Shown here piece after piece: positions 4,829 to 5,733 of a stretch of 5,733 nt of DNA. Origin of the DNA: an uncultured Arenimonas sp. (GTDB lineage: Bacteria; Pseudomonadota; Gammaproteobacteria; Xanthomonadales; Xanthomonadaceae). Position numbers and translations under genes: made by a program. Positions within the stretch are counted from its first letter, which is position 1. Each line of letters begins with the position of its first letter. Below the pieces are notes generated by a model that was not told the DNA's origin, ran no database searches, and worked only from the letters and a program-made list of their open reading frames with translations. The DNA is taken from positions 1-5,733 of the forward strand of contig CAMLKR010000151.1 in NCBI GenBank assembly GCA_946480565.1, read 5' to 3'.

Positions 4829-5733
4829 ATGGAAACATCCAGCCAACGTTTTCCCCAGGCCCTGGCCCTGCTGGCCGTGGCCGAGGCCGGCGGTTTCACC
4901 CGGGCCGCCGAGCGCCTGGGCCTGTCCAAGGCCCAGGTGAGCAAGCAGGTCAGCGCGCTGGAAGCCGCCCTGGGCGTGAAGCTGCTGCACCGCACGACCC
5001 GGCGCGTGGCGCTGACCGACGCCGGCCGGCTCTATCTCGACTTCGCCCGCCAGGCCCGGCATGCGCTCGACGACGGCGACCGCGCCGTATCGGCCGTGCG
5101 CACCGAAGTGGACGGCCTGCTGCGCCTCACCGCGCCGACCTCGTTCGGCGACGGCTTCCTGGCCGACCTGCTGGCCGACTTCCGCACCTCGCATCCCGCG
5201 GTCCGCTTCGACGTCGACCTGTCCATCGGCCAGCGCGACCTGATCGGCGAGGGCTACGACTTCGCCATCCGCATGGCGCGCACGCTCGACCCGGCCCTGG
5301 TGGCGCGGCCGCTGGGCGTGATGCGCGAGATCGTCGTCGCCAGCCCCGACTACCTCGCGCGGCGGGCGCCGCAGGGCATCCAGGCGCCGGGGCAGCTGTC
5401 GGCGCTGGAGGCGCTGCGCAACAACCACTTCCACGACGAGGGCCGCTGGCTGCTGCAGCGCGGCGATGAAACCCTGGCCGTGCCGGTCCAGGGCAGCCTG
5501 GCCATCAACCACTTCGTCGGCATCCGCCGCGCGGTGCTGCGCGGCCAGGGCATCGCCCGCCTGCCCCGCTACCTGGTCAGCGACGAGATCGCGCGCGGCA
5601 GCCTGGTGCACCTGATTCCGGAATGGCAGCTGCCGCCGACGCCGGTGGCGCTGGTGTATCCGAGCCGCAAGCACCTGCCGCAGCGCTCGCAGGTATTCCG
5701 CGACTTCGTCGTGGACTGGATCGCCCGGGCCGG
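4829..5733 (+). CDS. LysR-family transcriptional regulator (CrgA-like), 3'-truncated
   Basis: The frame stays open to the window edge, giving 301 codons plus two bases. Because LysR proteins are usually about 300 residues and the last visible part (FRDFVVDWIAR) matches the terminal helix, only a few residues should be missing. The N-terminal winged helix-turn-helix is at about 8-65: ALALLAVAEAGGFTRAAERL, then GLSKAQVSKQVSALEAALG as the recognition helix region, then LLHRTTRRVALTDAG as the wing. A linker helix follows (66-92). The effector-binding domain begins near LLRLTAPTSFGDGFL (97-111) and includes YDFAIRMA (143-150) and GIARLP (241-246), typical of the CrgA-like group. The ATG at 4829 is the only usual start in this frame after the stop at 4778-4780. 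Its Shine-Dalgarno is poor: AGGAAG lies 18 bases upstream. It probably regulates the divergent dehydrogenase and itself; the ligand is unknown. Confidence 0.95.
   Translation, partial: METSSQRFPQALALLAVAEAGGFTRAAERLGLSKAQVSKQVSALEAALGVKLLHRTTRRVALTDAGRLYLDFARQARHALDDGDRAVSAVRTEVDGLLRLTAPTSFGDGFLADLLADFRTSHPAVRFDVDLSIGQRDLIGEGYDFAIRMARTLDPALVARPLGVMREIVVASPDYLARRAPQGIQAPGQLSALEALRNNHFHDEGRWLLQRGDETLAVPVQGSLAINHFVGIRRAVLRGQGIARLPRYLVSDEIARGSLVHLIPEWQLPPTPVALVYPSRKHLPQRSQVFRDFVVDWIARA

Noticed and set aside
4732..5469. Plus-strand frame (245 codons) overlapping the LysR gene in another register
   Set aside because: After a short normal-looking beginning near 4777 it turns into Pro/Arg/Gly-rich sequence, and the LysR frame is intact from its own ATG, so there is no sign of a frameshifted gene.
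4814..5674. Minus-strand frame (286 codons) antisense to the LysR gene
   Set aside because: It has no domain, and the plus-strand frame shows a complete winged helix-turn-helix and effector domain.
1..5733. Mobile element, CRISPR array, tRNA or toxin-antitoxin/defence system
   Set aside because: I saw no terminal repeats, direct-repeat arrays, cloverleaf sequences, transposase or nuclease motifs, and composition is even across the window. The gene set is consistent with ordinary chromosome.

Overview
The window is very GC-rich, densely packed and fully coding-oriented bacterial DNA. Six protein genes are supported, with gaps of only 18 to 96 bases. Base composition, codon choice (C or G in most third positions) and the gene families (a DUF1615 lipoprotein, a likely PA2928-family lipoprotein, a small M14 carboxypeptidase and a LysR/SDR divergent pair) suggest a gammaproteobacterium of the Xanthomonadaceae/Lysobacteraceae type (Lysobacter, Luteimonas, Xanthomonas relatives). 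This placement is inferred from composition and gene content, not from a marker gene. I found no rRNA, tRNA, CRISPR array, insertion sequence or phage gene.

Layout. Positions 1-675 (+) hold the 3' part of a gene for a membrane protein with a four-cysteine zinc ribbon followed by hydrophobic segments. It converges, 18 bases apart, on a leftward block of four genes. In transcription order these are: an atypical short-chain dehydrogenase (4732 to 4133), an M14 zinc carboxypeptidase (4080 to 3154), a DUF1615 lipoprotein (3161 to 2040) and a probable PA2928-family lipoprotein (1968 to 694). The carboxypeptidase and DUF1615 genes overlap by 8 bases and are almost certainly co-translated. The other gaps (52 and 71 bases) are compatible with one operon but do not prove it. 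To the right, a LysR-type regulator (4829 to the window end, lacking only its extreme C-terminus) diverges from the dehydrogenase across a 96-base spacer that carries an inverted repeat and related half-sites.

How the genes may work together. The LysR/SDR pair has the classic layout in which the regulator controls the neighbour and itself. The dehydrogenase appears to lack the canonical catalytic Tyr and Lys, as in the Lin1944-like SDR group, so its chemistry is open. The M14 enzyme has an intact set of zinc and catalytic residues. The coupled DUF1615 lipoprotein carries a set of short motifs that resemble, in order, those of lytic transglycosylases. The coupled pair may therefore act on peptidoglycan or peptides derived from it, which is the most interesting hypothesis in the window. 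Nothing here amounts to a clear new multi-gene system; most of the region looks like ordinary chromosomal housekeeping or envelope genes.
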